From NCBI GenBank assembly GCA_041628815.1, contig JBFKOL010000026.1, positions 1 to 22,768 of the forward strand: a stretch of DNA of 22,768 bases, read 5' to 3'. Positions 1 through 7,372 of the stretch are shown in pieces (position 1 is the stretch's first letter; each line of letters opens with the position of its first letter). A program made the translations under genes and the position numbers. The notes under the pieces were generated by a model that saw only the letters and a program-made list of their open reading frames with translations, searched no databases and was not told where the DNA came from. The stretch comes from JBFKOL01 sp041628815 (GTDB lineage: Bacteria; Bacteroidota; Bacteroidia; Chitinophagales; Saprospiraceae).

Positions 1-2990
1 ATGTGGCGACTGTAACGGCCCAGCCATACAGGTTTAAGCATTTCACCACCGATCAAGGACTTTCTCAAAACAGTGTTGTGGACATTGTCCAGGATAAAAG
101 CGGATTGTTGTGGTTAGCGACCCAAGATGGCCTGAACCGATACGATGGATACGAAGTAACCTACTTTGAAGAATATTTTCGCGATATCACGCGCCCATCC
201 TACAGTCAGCTTGGAAAAGTGTTCATCGACAGTAAAAACCGACTGTGGACTGCCAATTTAGGAGGTCACCTCCAGTGGCTTGATCGGGATACGGGGAAAT
301 TCTCGAGAACCGATGGTATCAACGAGGTCAGCGTCATGCAGGAAGACTCTGCGTCACTATGGGTGGGTACCTATGGAAATGGGCTTTTTAATCTGAATGC
401 ATACAGTCAGGATTTCAGTTTGACAAAGTTCGGATTTGACCGGCAAATCTACGAATTGCTGGTGGAAGAAGACCGGATCTTACTTGCAACAGACAATGGC
501 ATCTGGTCATTTTCGCGCGTCACCAAAGAATTCGAGGTGATGACGAACACCATAGGTAGGTCATTTTCAAAAATTCTTCATGTCGACGGTGAATACATTC
601 TTGGCACCTATGGTTCAGGTATATGGCGTACTGAGGATTTCCGTTTCGTCGAACAGGAAAAGGCATGTCCCGATCGACTCTTGGTGCAGGATCTCCTTTA
701 CCACGATGACCTGCTATGGATCGCTACTTATGGGGACGGGGCATACACCGTAGATGCCAATGGGTTTGTGACCCAATATAGGCACAACCCGGCTAATTCT
801 TTTTCGATCAATTACAACGATATTATTTCACTTTTTGCCGATGTAAAGGGCAATGTGTGGTTGGGTACAGATGGTGGTGGAGTGTCCATTCTGAGCAAAA
901 CGTTGAACCGGTTTGGTGGAATATCGAGAGAACAAGTCCCAATAAATTATCCAGTAGATGTACCGCGTGCCATTGTAAAAGATCAATTCGGTGCTTTATG
1001 GATAGGGACGTCGGGAAAGGGCCTCACGAGGATGGACGCTAAAACCGGAACATTTCATCATTATTCCACCGCTTCGAAATCGGGTTTGCTGTCCGATCGC
1101 ATTGTCAGTTTGCAGGAAGGAGAACATGGAATCTGGATAGGTACGCAGGGAGAATGCCTCGATTTTGTTCCATTCGAGAACGCTCCTGATTATACCGTTC
1201 CGCAAAAGTTGGACTGCCAGACCATATGGGATATATTCCGAGATATCGATGGCACATTGTGGCTGGCGACCCGCGATAGGGGTATTCTCTCCTATAATCC
1301 CAAATCCACAGAATTAATTACTCACCTGATAGACGAAGATGCCGAACAGGATGATAGAAACAATGTCAGGGTCCTTGCCGGAGGAGAAAGAGGATATTTA
1401 TACGTGGGCACTGAGGATGGTGTCATTTATGAGTTTACCATGTCAACTGGCAGATTCCGGAGCATTTCTTTGCCCGATTCCGTAAATACGGGCCCGATAA
1501 AAAGTCTATATATCGATGGAGATGAGATGTGGATTGGAACACAGCAGGCCGGATTGCTGAGACTTAATGTTAAGAGCAGGAGTCTCAGAATTATCAACCG
1601 CGATAACGGGCTTCCCAATAATGTTATCTATGCCGTTATCCCTCAAGATGATGAATATCTGTGGGTCTCCACAAACCACGGAATTAGTCAGCTGGATAGA
1701 ACCTTGATCGATGATCCATCCGCAAAATATGTAATCCAAAATCTGTCGAAGTCAGATGGGCTTCTGAGCAATGAATACAACACCGGGGCGTATTTCAAGG
1801 ATAATGATGGTATCGTGTACTTTGGGGGTCTTGAAGGAGTCACCTGGTTTGACCCGAAAGATATTGTTCCCGATGACTCTCCCGTGGATGTGATATTATA
1901 CAATCTCACACACAGGTCCGGTGAAGGTCTACAGGTCTTAAAAATCCAGTCAAATTCGGTTATCCGGCTGCGCCCGGATCAGACAGACTTTCAAATCACC
2001 TATTCGGCAATCGATTATCTGCGTTCAGAGAAATTAAAATACAGATACCGGTTGAATGGATTTCAGGAAGATTTTATCGATAATGGAACCGGACGGCTTG
2101 CCCATTTTACCAATGTTCCCTCCGGAACGTATGTTTTCGAACTTTACGCGACCAATGCCGATGGGTTGTGGAATCAAATACCGTCTACCTTAAAACTGGT
2201 AGTTATCACACCATGGCACCAGACCTGGTGGGCATATGCCCTCTGGGGAATACTGGGGATGTCACTGATTGCTACGGGCTACAAGATGAGAACAAACTAT
2301 ATCCGGAGAAAGGAAGCCGAGAAATACGAGATATCCAAACAGATGGCCAATCTTGAATTACAACTGTTAAGGACGCAAATGAACCCCCACTTCATGTTTA
2401 ACAGTCTGAATTCAATTAAGAATTACATTCTCAAATCGGAAATCAATACCGCTGCTGAATACCTGTCTTCTTTTGCCCATCTCATTCGACTCATTCTTCA
2501 AAACTCAAGGCAACAATTAATAACGTTGGAAGAAGAACTGGAAACACTCAAATTATACATTGCCTTAGAGAAGATAAGACTTAAAGGAGGATTCGATTTC
2601 ATTCTGATCATAGAGGATCACCTCGATCTCGATATGATCATGGTTCCTCCTATGATTATACAACCGTATGTAGAAAATGCCATATGGCACGGATTGCGAT
2701 ATAAGGAGAAACAGAAAATACTTGAACTTTCCGTAGCTCGAAGCAATGGCGAAGTTCATATTATCGTAGATGATAATGGTATTGGAAGGAAGGAGGCAGG
2801 AAGGATTAAAAGTAGGTCAAAGATTCAGTACAAACCCATGGGGATGGGCATAACCCACGAAAGGGTAGAAATTCTCAATCGCTCCGGCGAGTACAACATA
2901 TCAGTCGATGTCCTGGATAAATTCGATACGGACGGCGCCGCGGCAGGAACGAGGGTAGTGCTGAAGATTCCCCAAATGGATTTCAATTAA
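1..2990 (+). CDS. Two-component regulator-propeller sensor histidine kinase, LytS type (5' partial)
   Basis: Membrane sensor kinase. The N-terminal ~640 residues hold many regulator-propeller repeats (LWxATxDGLNRYDG and WIGTxGxGL-type blocks), normally a periplasmic beta-propeller that senses a ligand. A Y_Y_Y domain follows (about residues 655-737), then one membrane helix (about 742-760), a short coiled linker and a His_kinase/HATPase_c module. The phospho-acceptor is H796 in MNPHFMFNSLN; the N box holds N892 (VENAIWHG); G boxes DDNGIG and GMGITHERV follow. There is no fused receiver or HTH domain, so it differs from the hybrid HTCS proteins of Bacteroides. Residue numbers count from the GTG at base 3, but that codon is probably internal: the frame is open to the window edge and residues TAQPYRF look like the end of a signal peptide, so the true start lies upstream. 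The downstream small LuxR-type gene may be functionally linked. The family call is firm; ligand unknown. Confidence 0.93.
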   Translation, partial: VATVTAQPYRFKHFTTDQGLSQNSVVDIVQDKSGLLWLATQDGLNRYDGYEVTYFEEYFRDITRPSYSQLGKVFIDSKNRLWTANLGGHLQWLDRDTGKFSRTDGINEVSVMQEDSASLWVGTYGNGLFNLNAYSQDFSLTKFGFDRQIYELLVEEDRILLATDNGIWSFSRVTKEFEVMTNTIGRSFSKILHVDGEYILGTYGSGIWRTEDFRFVEQEKACPDRLLVQDLLYHDDLLWIATYGDGAYTVDANGFVTQYRHNPANSFSINYNDIISLFADVKGNVWLGTDGGGVSILSKTLNRFGGISREQVPINYPVDVPRAIVKDQFGALWIGTSGKGLTRMDAKTGTFHHYSTASKSGLLSDRIVSLQEGEHGIWIGTQGECLDFVPFENAPDYTVPQKLDCQTIWDIFRDIDGTLWLATRDRGILSYNPKSTELITHLIDEDAEQDDRNNVRVLAGGERGYLYVGTEDGVIYEFTMSTGRFRSISLPDSVNTGPIKSLYIDGDEMWIGTQQAGLLRLNVKSRSLRIINRDNGLPNNVIYAVIPQDDEYLWVSTNHGISQLDRTLIDDPSAKYVIQNLSKSDGLLSNEYNTGAYFKDNDGIVYFGGLEGVTWFDPKDIVPDDSPVDVILYNLTHRSGEGLQVLKIQSNSVIRLRPDQTDFQITYSAIDYLRSEKLKYRYRLNGFQEDFIDNGTGRLAHFTNVPSGTYVFELYATNADGLWNQIPSTLKLVVITPWHQTWWAYALWGILGMSLIATGYKMRTNYIRRKEAEKYEISKQMANLELQLLRTQMNPHFMFNSLNSIKNYILKSEINTAAEYLSSFAHLIRLILQNSRQQLITLEEELETLKLYIALEKIRLKGGFDFILIIEDHLDLDMIMVPPMIIQPYVENAIWHGLRYKEKQKILELSVARSNGEVHIIVDDNGIGRKEAGRIKSRSKIQYKPMGMGITHERVEILNRSGEYNISVDVLDKFDTDGAAAGTRVVLKIPQMDFN

Positions 2991-3092
2991 TAAGGGTACC
3001 GTTTCTGATGCTAACGGCTCAACGATAATGTCAATCGCTCAATCGCATTGGCGCGTTGCACGCTAGGTATTTAACTTTCTACCAATCGTCCC

Positions 3093-3330
3093 ATGAAAAC
3101 GGTTTTGTCTTTGTTGAACAAAAAAAAGTCAAGTGAAAATTTCAGAACGCGAGCACGAAGTTCTTCAACTCATGAGCCAGGAATATACCACAAAGGAAAT
3201 AGCCAGGCTTCTTTATCTCAGCCACCATACCATCGAAACGCACAGGAAAAAACTTTTGGAAAAACTTCAGGCCAAAAACTCGGTTGGCCTGGTAGTAAGG
3301 GCTTTGAGAAACGGAATTCTTGAACTCTAA
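3093..3330 (+). CDS. Small LuxR-type HTH regulator, reading frame shifted at an A8 run
   Basis: Stand-alone LuxR (GerE) DNA-binding domain without a receiver. The recognisable frame begins with GTG at 3133 and gives 65 residues: SEREHEVLQLM, then TTKEIARLLYLSHHTIETHRKKL, then LQAKNSVGLVVRAL, the full four-helix fold. It has an in-frame TGA at 3115-3117, just before it. Another frame starts at ATG 3093 and reads MKTVLSLLNKKK into the A8 run at 3120-3127. Removing one A would join the two frames into a ~78-residue protein with a plausible basic N-terminus, as in other small Bacteroidota LuxR-HTH proteins that I recall beginning in a similar way. The choice is therefore between the 65-residue GTG product, a sequencing error, a decayed start, or slippage at the homopolymer. 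It sits 102 bases after the kinase gene and 10 bases before the next gene, so it may be co-transcribed with either. Domain certain; N-terminus uncertain. Confidence 0.75.
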
Positions 3331-3340
3331 ATCCTTTACA

Positions 3341-4513
3341 ATGAAATGTGCAATACTTTGTTCTATAATATTCCTTTCATGCATCAACCAATCTTTCACC
3401 CAGTATGCGCCGGAGCTTGATCTCGTAGGCAGCAACGATGCTTCCGATGGGGGTGAACTTCAATTGACCACCCCCTCCAACGGCCACTTCATCAGGTTGT
3501 TCTCGGGACACGATGGTGACCCCAACCCTTTTCTGTATTTCAGTTCTGATGATGACTTCAGGATTGCCACAGGTGATATGAATTTCAATGGCTTCACCGA
3601 AAGGCTCACCATTCGCGGCAGTGGACTCATCGGTGTGCATACGAATGATCCGCAGGACGATTTCCATATCAATGGTGAAGTGGTATTTCCATGGGATGCC
3701 ACATTCTATCACTATAGCTCTGCTTTTAGAGCGGGGTTTGAAAAATTGAGATGGCTCAACAAAGGGTGGAATGGAGCCCTATGGGACTATACTTATCTTG
3801 GCAGTAGCGGAGGAAGGGACAACAATGAACAGGCAGCTTTGATTTTATCAAACAGGCTTGGCGTACTTTTCGGCAAAGGAAGCAACGCGGCAGATGTATT
3901 AAGCACTGAATTCATGCGCATCAACGAAGCCGGAAATGTTGGTATTGCAACCATCACGCCATCGGAAAAACTCGATGTCAACGGCAATATTAAATCAAGC
4001 TCTTTGGCCGGTACCGGAGACAGGAACGTGGTGGCCGATAGTGATGGAGTGTTGAAAGTTGAAATGCCATCACTGAAGTATTTATCCATCCCAGCTTCGG
4101 CTTTTCATCCCAATGCAGAAAATCACACAATAGACTGGTTTTCCGATGCGAGCAGCGCTTTCTTTAACACTGCACCGAGTCTTTCTGATGGTTTGATTGC
4201 TCCCATTGCGCTTCCACATGGCAGCACCATTACACAGATCACAGTCTACTTCACTGATGATGACCCTTCGAACAAAGTCTGTTTTAAAATTATGAGATTC
4301 GATAATGTTACAGGAGGGTCTTTCGCTTCAAGTATCTTCACGGTAAACAGTACGGATTCCGGTTATCAGGGAATCGCGACATCCACCAGTATTTCCATAG
4401 ACAATACAAGGTATGCTTACTCCTTTGTTATGGACCCAGATCCCTTAGCGGTTGGCCCTTACATGGATTCCGATTTCAAAATCCACCAGGTCGTCATTCA
4501 ATATGCTGAATGA
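3341..4513 (+). CDS. Secreted protein with tail-fibre-like repeats
   Basis: Exported protein of unknown function, 390 residues. I start it at ATG 3341, because the upstream TTG (3320) would overlap the HTH gene and add seven residues before a good signal peptide (MKCAILCSIIFLSCINQSFT, likely cut before QYAPELD). The mature part contains segments common in Bacteroidota surface proteins and resembling phage tail-fibre proteins: ERLTIRGSGLIGVHTNDP with DDFHINGEV, and later MRINEAGNVGIATITPSEKL with DVNGNI, then GTGDRNVVADSDGVL. The last ~140 residues are beta-rich with no motif I recognise. The C-terminus (IHQVVIQYAE) does not look like a T9SS sorting domain. It begins 10 bases after the LuxR-type gene, so it could be its target or operon partner; a strong terminator lies 35 bases after the stop. 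The LSC in the signal peptide is a poor lipobox (F at -3). Confidence 0.8.
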   Translation: MKCAILCSIIFLSCINQSFTQYAPELDLVGSNDASDGGELQLTTPSNGHFIRLFSGHDGDPNPFLYFSSDDDFRIATGDMNFNGFTERLTIRGSGLIGVHTNDPQDDFHINGEVVFPWDATFYHYSSAFRAGFEKLRWLNKGWNGALWDYTYLGSSGGRDNNEQAALILSNRLGVLFGKGSNAADVLSTEFMRINEAGNVGIATITPSEKLDVNGNIKSSSLAGTGDRNVVADSDGVLKVEMPSLKYLSIPASAFHPNAENHTIDWFSDASSAFFNTAPSLSDGLIAPIALPHGSTITQITVYFTDDDPSNKVCFKIMRFDNVTGGSFASSIFTVNSTDSGYQGIATSTSISIDNTRYAYSFVMDPDPLAVGPYMDSDFKIHQVVIQYAE

Positions 4514-4547
4514 ATAGACAGGATAGTTTTCAACCAAAATTTCTATT

Positions 4548-4580
4548 GTGCCGGTAATAAAGGATTGCCGGCACTTTTTT
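4548..4580 (+). terminator. Rho-independent terminator after the secreted-protein gene
   Basis: GTGCCGGTAAT (4548-4558) pairs with ATTGCCGGCAC (4564-4574), an 11-bp stem with a single U-G wobble and the loop AAAGG, followed directly by six T (4575-4580). It lies 35 bases past the stop codon at 4513. Confidence 0.9.
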
Positions 4581-4590
4581 AATGCCCGAA

Positions 4591-4809
4591 TCAATATTTT
4601 GTAAGCAACTCATGATTGTTCACCGGCGGAAGTGACAGGAATGGCTCAGAAATTAGCAAATTGCCAACTATCTCTTCCATGTTTTGGCCTGTGAATGAAC
4701 CCAGGTCATCCAGTGTAAATGCAAATAGACAGCGTCACAGCAGGTGCTTCAGCTGTCTTTTATGCCAGGGATCTGTATATTTTTCAATCACCGAGTGATT
4801 TTTCCACAT
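4591..4809 (-). pseudogene. Possible decayed small gene with in-frame TGA
   Basis: On the minus strand an ATG at 4809 opens a 72-codon frame ending with TGA at 4591-4593 that is interrupted once, by TGA at 4735-4737 (codon 25). The first part reads MWKNHSVIEKYTDPWHKRQL. The part after the interruption contains DDLGSFTGQNMEEIVGNLL and ends NNHELLTKY. The composition looks protein-like on both sides of the stop, which suggests a remnant of a real gene rather than noise. I do not recognise the family. The frame starts 8 bases beyond a strong hairpin. The opposite strand also has an open frame over the same bases, but its peptide has no recognisable pattern. Low confidence: 72 codons is short enough to arise by chance. 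Confidence 0.25.
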
Positions 4810-4816
4810 GGCTACT

Positions 4817-4853
4817 AACATGAAAACCTGCCGCTTCTGGCAGGTATCATGTT
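4817..4853. repeat. Long two-part hairpin
   Basis: AACATGA (4817-4823) pairs with TCATGTT (4847-4853), and inside it ACCTGCC (4826-4832) pairs with GGCAGGT (4839-4845). This makes a 14-bp stem with a small 2/1 internal loop and a six-base apical loop GCTTCT. On the minus strand the inner stem is followed by TTTTC, so it may end minus-strand transcription; on the plus strand there is no T run. Confidence 0.6.
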
Positions 4854-5011
4854 CATAAATTTGTATAAAAGGGTAATAAACTTAGAGACGCTATCAACTC
4901 ATGAAAATAAGTCAATGTGGTGTATAATAAGGACAACTTGATTCGAGAGTACCCCTAGTGAAAAAGTGTTTTATCTGACTAAAGAATAATGCCTTAGACG
5001 AATATTGACAT

Positions 5012-5821
5012 TCAAACATGCTTCAGTTCCTTCAATGCATTACGCACAGATCCATACTTAAGCAACATTCTTTTGGCGTCTTCGTAACCGAGGTTATGTT
5101 CGCGGACAAGGATACGCGTGCCACGATCGATGAGTTTATTGTTGCTGAGTTGCATGTCGACCATTGTATTGTCCACGACACGGCCGAGTTTGATCATTAC
5201 ACTTGTCGATATCATATTCAGTACAAGTTTCTGTGCAGTGCCGGATTTCATTCTGGTACTACCCGTGACGAACTCAGGCCCCACAATTACTTCGATAGGA
5301 AAATCTGCCTGTCCTGCGAGGGGTGAACCCGGATTACAGGTAATGCATCCGGTTTTTATGTTTCTTTTTCTGCAGTCTGCAAGCCCATTAACCACATATG
5401 GAGTAGTGCCGGAGGCCGCAATACCAATTACGAAGTCGCCAGAGTCGGCACCGTATTCAGAGAGGTCTTTCCAGGCGAGATCGGCATCGTCTTCTGCGAA
5501 TTCCTGTGCCTTCCGAATGGCCTTGTCTCCTCCGGCCATAAGCCCGACTACCCATTCGTGTGGTACACCAAAGGTCGGAGGACATTCCGATGCATCGACA
5601 ATACCCAGCCTTCCACTTGTGCCTGCCCCAATATAAAATAACCGGCCACCCAGCTTCATTTTGTCATAGACGGCCTCAGTGCACTCAGCGATGGCAGGAA
5701 TGACGCTTTTTACAGCCAATGCCACTTTCTGATCTTCGTTGTTGATGTTGACCAACAATTCCGTCGTGCTCATCTTTTCCAGGTGGCGATAAAGTGAACT
5801 TTCTTCAGTGATCTTACGCAT
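5012..5821 (-). CDS. murQ: N-acetylmuramic acid 6-phosphate etherase
   Basis: Cytoplasmic SIS-fold enzyme that cleaves the lactyl ether of MurNAc-6-phosphate to give GlcNAc-6-phosphate and D-lactate, a step of peptidoglycan recycling or use of external MurNAc. Its 269 residues carry the family marks: YIGAGTSGRLGIVDASECPP (residues 63-82), IAASGTTPYVVNGL, CNPGSPLAG and EFVTGSTRMKSGTAQK. E79 (in ASEC) and E110 (in FAEDDA) sit 31 residues apart, matching the spacing of catalytic Glu83 and Glu114 of the E. coli enzyme. The protein is about 30 residues shorter than the E. coli one, mostly at the termini (the start MRKITEESSLYRHLEKM is well aligned with the family). Its ATG lies inside the end of the symporter gene (8-base overlap), which indicates translational coupling and a shared transcript. 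No kinase that would make its substrate is visible in the window. Confidence 0.95.
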   Translation of the reverse strand: MRKITEESSLYRHLEKMSTTELLVNINNEDQKVALAVKSVIPAIAECTEAVYDKMKLGGRLFYIGAGTSGRLGIVDASECPPTFGVPHEWVVGLMAGGDKAIRKAQEFAEDDADLAWKDLSEYGADSGDFVIGIAASGTTPYVVNGLADCRKRNIKTGCITCNPGSPLAGQADFPIEVIVGPEFVTGSTRMKSGTAQKLVLNMISTSVMIKLGRVVDNTMVDMQLSNNKLIDRGTRILVREHNLGYEDAKRMLLKYGSVRNALKELKHV

Positions 5822-7298
5822 GGTTCATTTTTAATGATAAAGTCCAAAGCCCTAAAAATGTGAGACCTCCATTCAGGGCGAGGATGAGAAACCCGAATTC
5901 AAATCCTCCAAGCCAGTTGGTCGAGTTGGCATTGATGACGTATGAAAGCAGGGGGGCGAGAAGGCATACAACAAGTGCATATCGATCCCTTATTTTTCTT
6001 CGGGTCATCATTCCAAAGCTGAATAATCCGAGGATAGGTCCGTATGTGTACCCGGCAGCGATGAACAGTTCGTTGATGATTGCATCGTTGTTGAGAGAAT
6101 TGAATACGGCAATAACGGCAAAAAGGATGAGAGAGAATCCAATGTGGACCTTTAATCGCGTCCCTTTCTGTTGTTCCTCCGTGCGATTGCTGGATTCGAA
6201 ATCTAGAAAGTCTATGCAAAAAGAGGTAGTAAGAGCTGTCAGTGCGGAGTCGGCGCTGGAATACGCAGCGGCAATCAGACCCAAAACGAATATGATGCCA
6301 ATCACTGGGCCCAGTTGGTTGAGTGCTATCTCGGGATAAAGAAGGTCGGTTTTTTCAGGAATTGTTATGCCTTCGTGGTTGGCGTAGACGTATAACAATG
6401 CACCCAGGGTAAGGAAAAGAAGGTTGGCAAAAACGAGGATCGTACTGAATGTGAAGATGTTTTTCTGTGCGTCGCGCAAGGTTTTACAAGTCAGGTTTTT
6501 CTGCATCATATCCTGGTCCATTCCGGTCATAACAATGGCGATCAATGCTCCGCTTATAAATTGTTTGAAAAAGTTGTTAGGGTCGGACCAACCTCCCTTG
6601 AAGTAAAACATCTTGTCGTAACCCGCATCCCGGATTTCTTGTATCATGCCCCCGGCTGACAGGCCCAAAGACTGTCCAATGGCAACTATGGTAAGTATTA
6701 CCGCACTCAGCATACATACGGTTTGGATGGTGTCGGTCCAGACAATTGTCTTGATGCCACCCCTGAAGGTGTAGACCCATATGAGCCCGATCGTTATGGC
6801 CACAGTCCCAAGAAAGGGAATGCCAAAGGCATCCATAACAAACGACTGCAAAACAATGGCAACCAGAAATAACCTGAAGCTGGCCCCGATAACTCTGGAA
6901 AGTAAAAAGTAAAAGGCACCAGTCTTGTAGGACACTTTTCCAAAGCGGTCCTGCAGGTAGCCATAGATGGTCGTGAGATTCAACCGGTAATACAATGGCA
7001 TCAGGACAGTAGCTATTACGAGGTATCCCACGAGGTATCCCCACACGATTTGCATGTAGGAAAAATTCATGTTGGTGCCCCCTTTACCCACGAGACCGGG
7101 AATGGAGATAAAAGTGACGCCAGAGAGCGATGCACCGATCATGCCTATAGCGACCAATAACCAGGGAGATTTGCGGTTGGCAATAAAAAATGCCTTGTTG
7201 GAAGAGTCTTTTCCGGTAAAAAAAGAAACAACTACAAGAAAGGCAAAATATGCTCCAATTACGAGCAAGGTGAGTATTGGACTCAGTTGAAATCCCAT
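5814..7298 (-). CDS. Sodium:solute symporter (SSS family), candidate MurNAc or sugar transporter
   Basis: Inner-membrane secondary transporter of the SSS family, 494 residues, which is the usual length, with about 13 hydrophobic segments. Family features include IANRKSPWLLVAIGMIGASL with SGVTFISIPG (helix 1 region), the FRGGIKTIVWTDTIQ segment, and GLIAAAYSSADSALTALTTS, the helix-8 Ser/Thr-rich Na+ site signature. Substrate cannot be read from sequence. Its 8-base overlap with murQ suggests it brings in MurNAc or a related amino sugar; an SSS-type MurNAc transporter (MurT) next to murQ has been described in Tannerella forsythia, so this is a reasoned inference. The start is ATG at 7298, five bases after a good TAnnTTTG box, so the message may have almost no leader. 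Family call firm, substrate uncertain. Confidence 0.92.
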   Translation of the reverse strand: MGFQLSPILTLLVIGAYFAFLVVVSFFTGKDSSNKAFFIANRKSPWLLVAIGMIGASLSGVTFISIPGLVGKGGTNMNFSYMQIVWGYLVGYLVIATVLMPLYYRLNLTTIYGYLQDRFGKVSYKTGAFYFLLSRVIGASFRLFLVAIVLQSFVMDAFGIPFLGTVAITIGLIWVYTFRGGIKTIVWTDTIQTVCMLSAVILTIVAIGQSLGLSAGGMIQEIRDAGYDKMFYFKGGWSDPNNFFKQFISGALIAIVMTGMDQDMMQKNLTCKTLRDAQKNIFTFSTILVFANLLFLTLGALLYVYANHEGITIPEKTDLLYPEIALNQLGPVIGIIFVLGLIAAAYSSADSALTALTTSFCIDFLDFESSNRTEEQQKGTRLKVHIGFSLILFAVIAVFNSLNNDAIINELFIAAGYTYGPILGLFSFGMMTRRKIRDRYALVVCLLAPLLSYVINANSTNWLGGFEFGFLILALNGGLTFLGLWTLSLKMNHA

Positions 7299-7302
7299 CG
7301 CG

Positions 7303-7310
7303 CAAAGGTA
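7303..7310 (-). promoter_or_regulatory. Bacteroidota -7 promoter box for symporter-murQ
   Basis: On the minus strand this reads TACCTTTG, an exact TAnnTTTG match, immediately before GCGCG and the symporter ATG. The expected -33 TTTG is not exact (TCTGG about 19-20 bases upstream, inside the terminator hairpin). A start site only a few bases before the ATG would give a leaderless or nearly leaderless message. Confidence 0.5.
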
Positions 7311-7361
7311 AAAAAATGTTCATGCCAGACCCGCACCGCAGTTGGTCAGGCATCTTTTTTT
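7311..7361. terminator. Bidirectional terminator between deacetylase and symporter genes
   Basis: ATGCCAGACC (7322-7331) pairs with GGTCAGGCAT (7344-7353), ten positions with one central mismatch and a 12-base loop. On the minus strand it follows the deacetylase stop, has an A7 run before it and a T7 run (7311-7317 region) a few bases after; on the plus strand it is followed by C and T7 (7355-7361). Confidence 0.8.
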
Positions 7362-7372
7362 GCTGAGGTCAC

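Larger units (their letters stand above)
4581..5011. other. Gene-poor gap between convergent genes
   Basis: About 430 bases lie between the terminator and the murQ stop. The part at 4591-4809 contains a broken minus-strand frame (listed separately) and 4817-4853 is a long hairpin. In 4854-5011 I see nothing: it is AT-rich, lacks an open frame of useful length, and shows no tRNA-like cloverleaf, direct-repeat array or recognisable insertion-sequence end. Confidence 0.6.

Noticed and set aside
3031..3046. Tandem copy of TCAATCGC upstream of the small LuxR-type gene
   Set aside because: Only two 8-base copies, no symmetry that suggests an operator, and no other copies noticed nearby.
4616..4798. 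A 60-codon plus-strand open frame in the gap after the terminator
   Set aside because: Starts with TTG, no recognisable pattern, and mirrors the more protein-like broken frame on the minus strand.
4855..4862. TAAATTTG, a plus-strand match to the -7 box
   Set aside because: No plus-strand gene follows it and no -33 element is present; likely chance in AT-rich sequence.
5118..5636. A 172-codon plus-strand open frame inside murQ
   Set aside because: It lies fully opposite a well-conserved gene, and its peptide is Ser/Pro-rich with no domain pattern, as expected of a frame mirrored from a coding strand.
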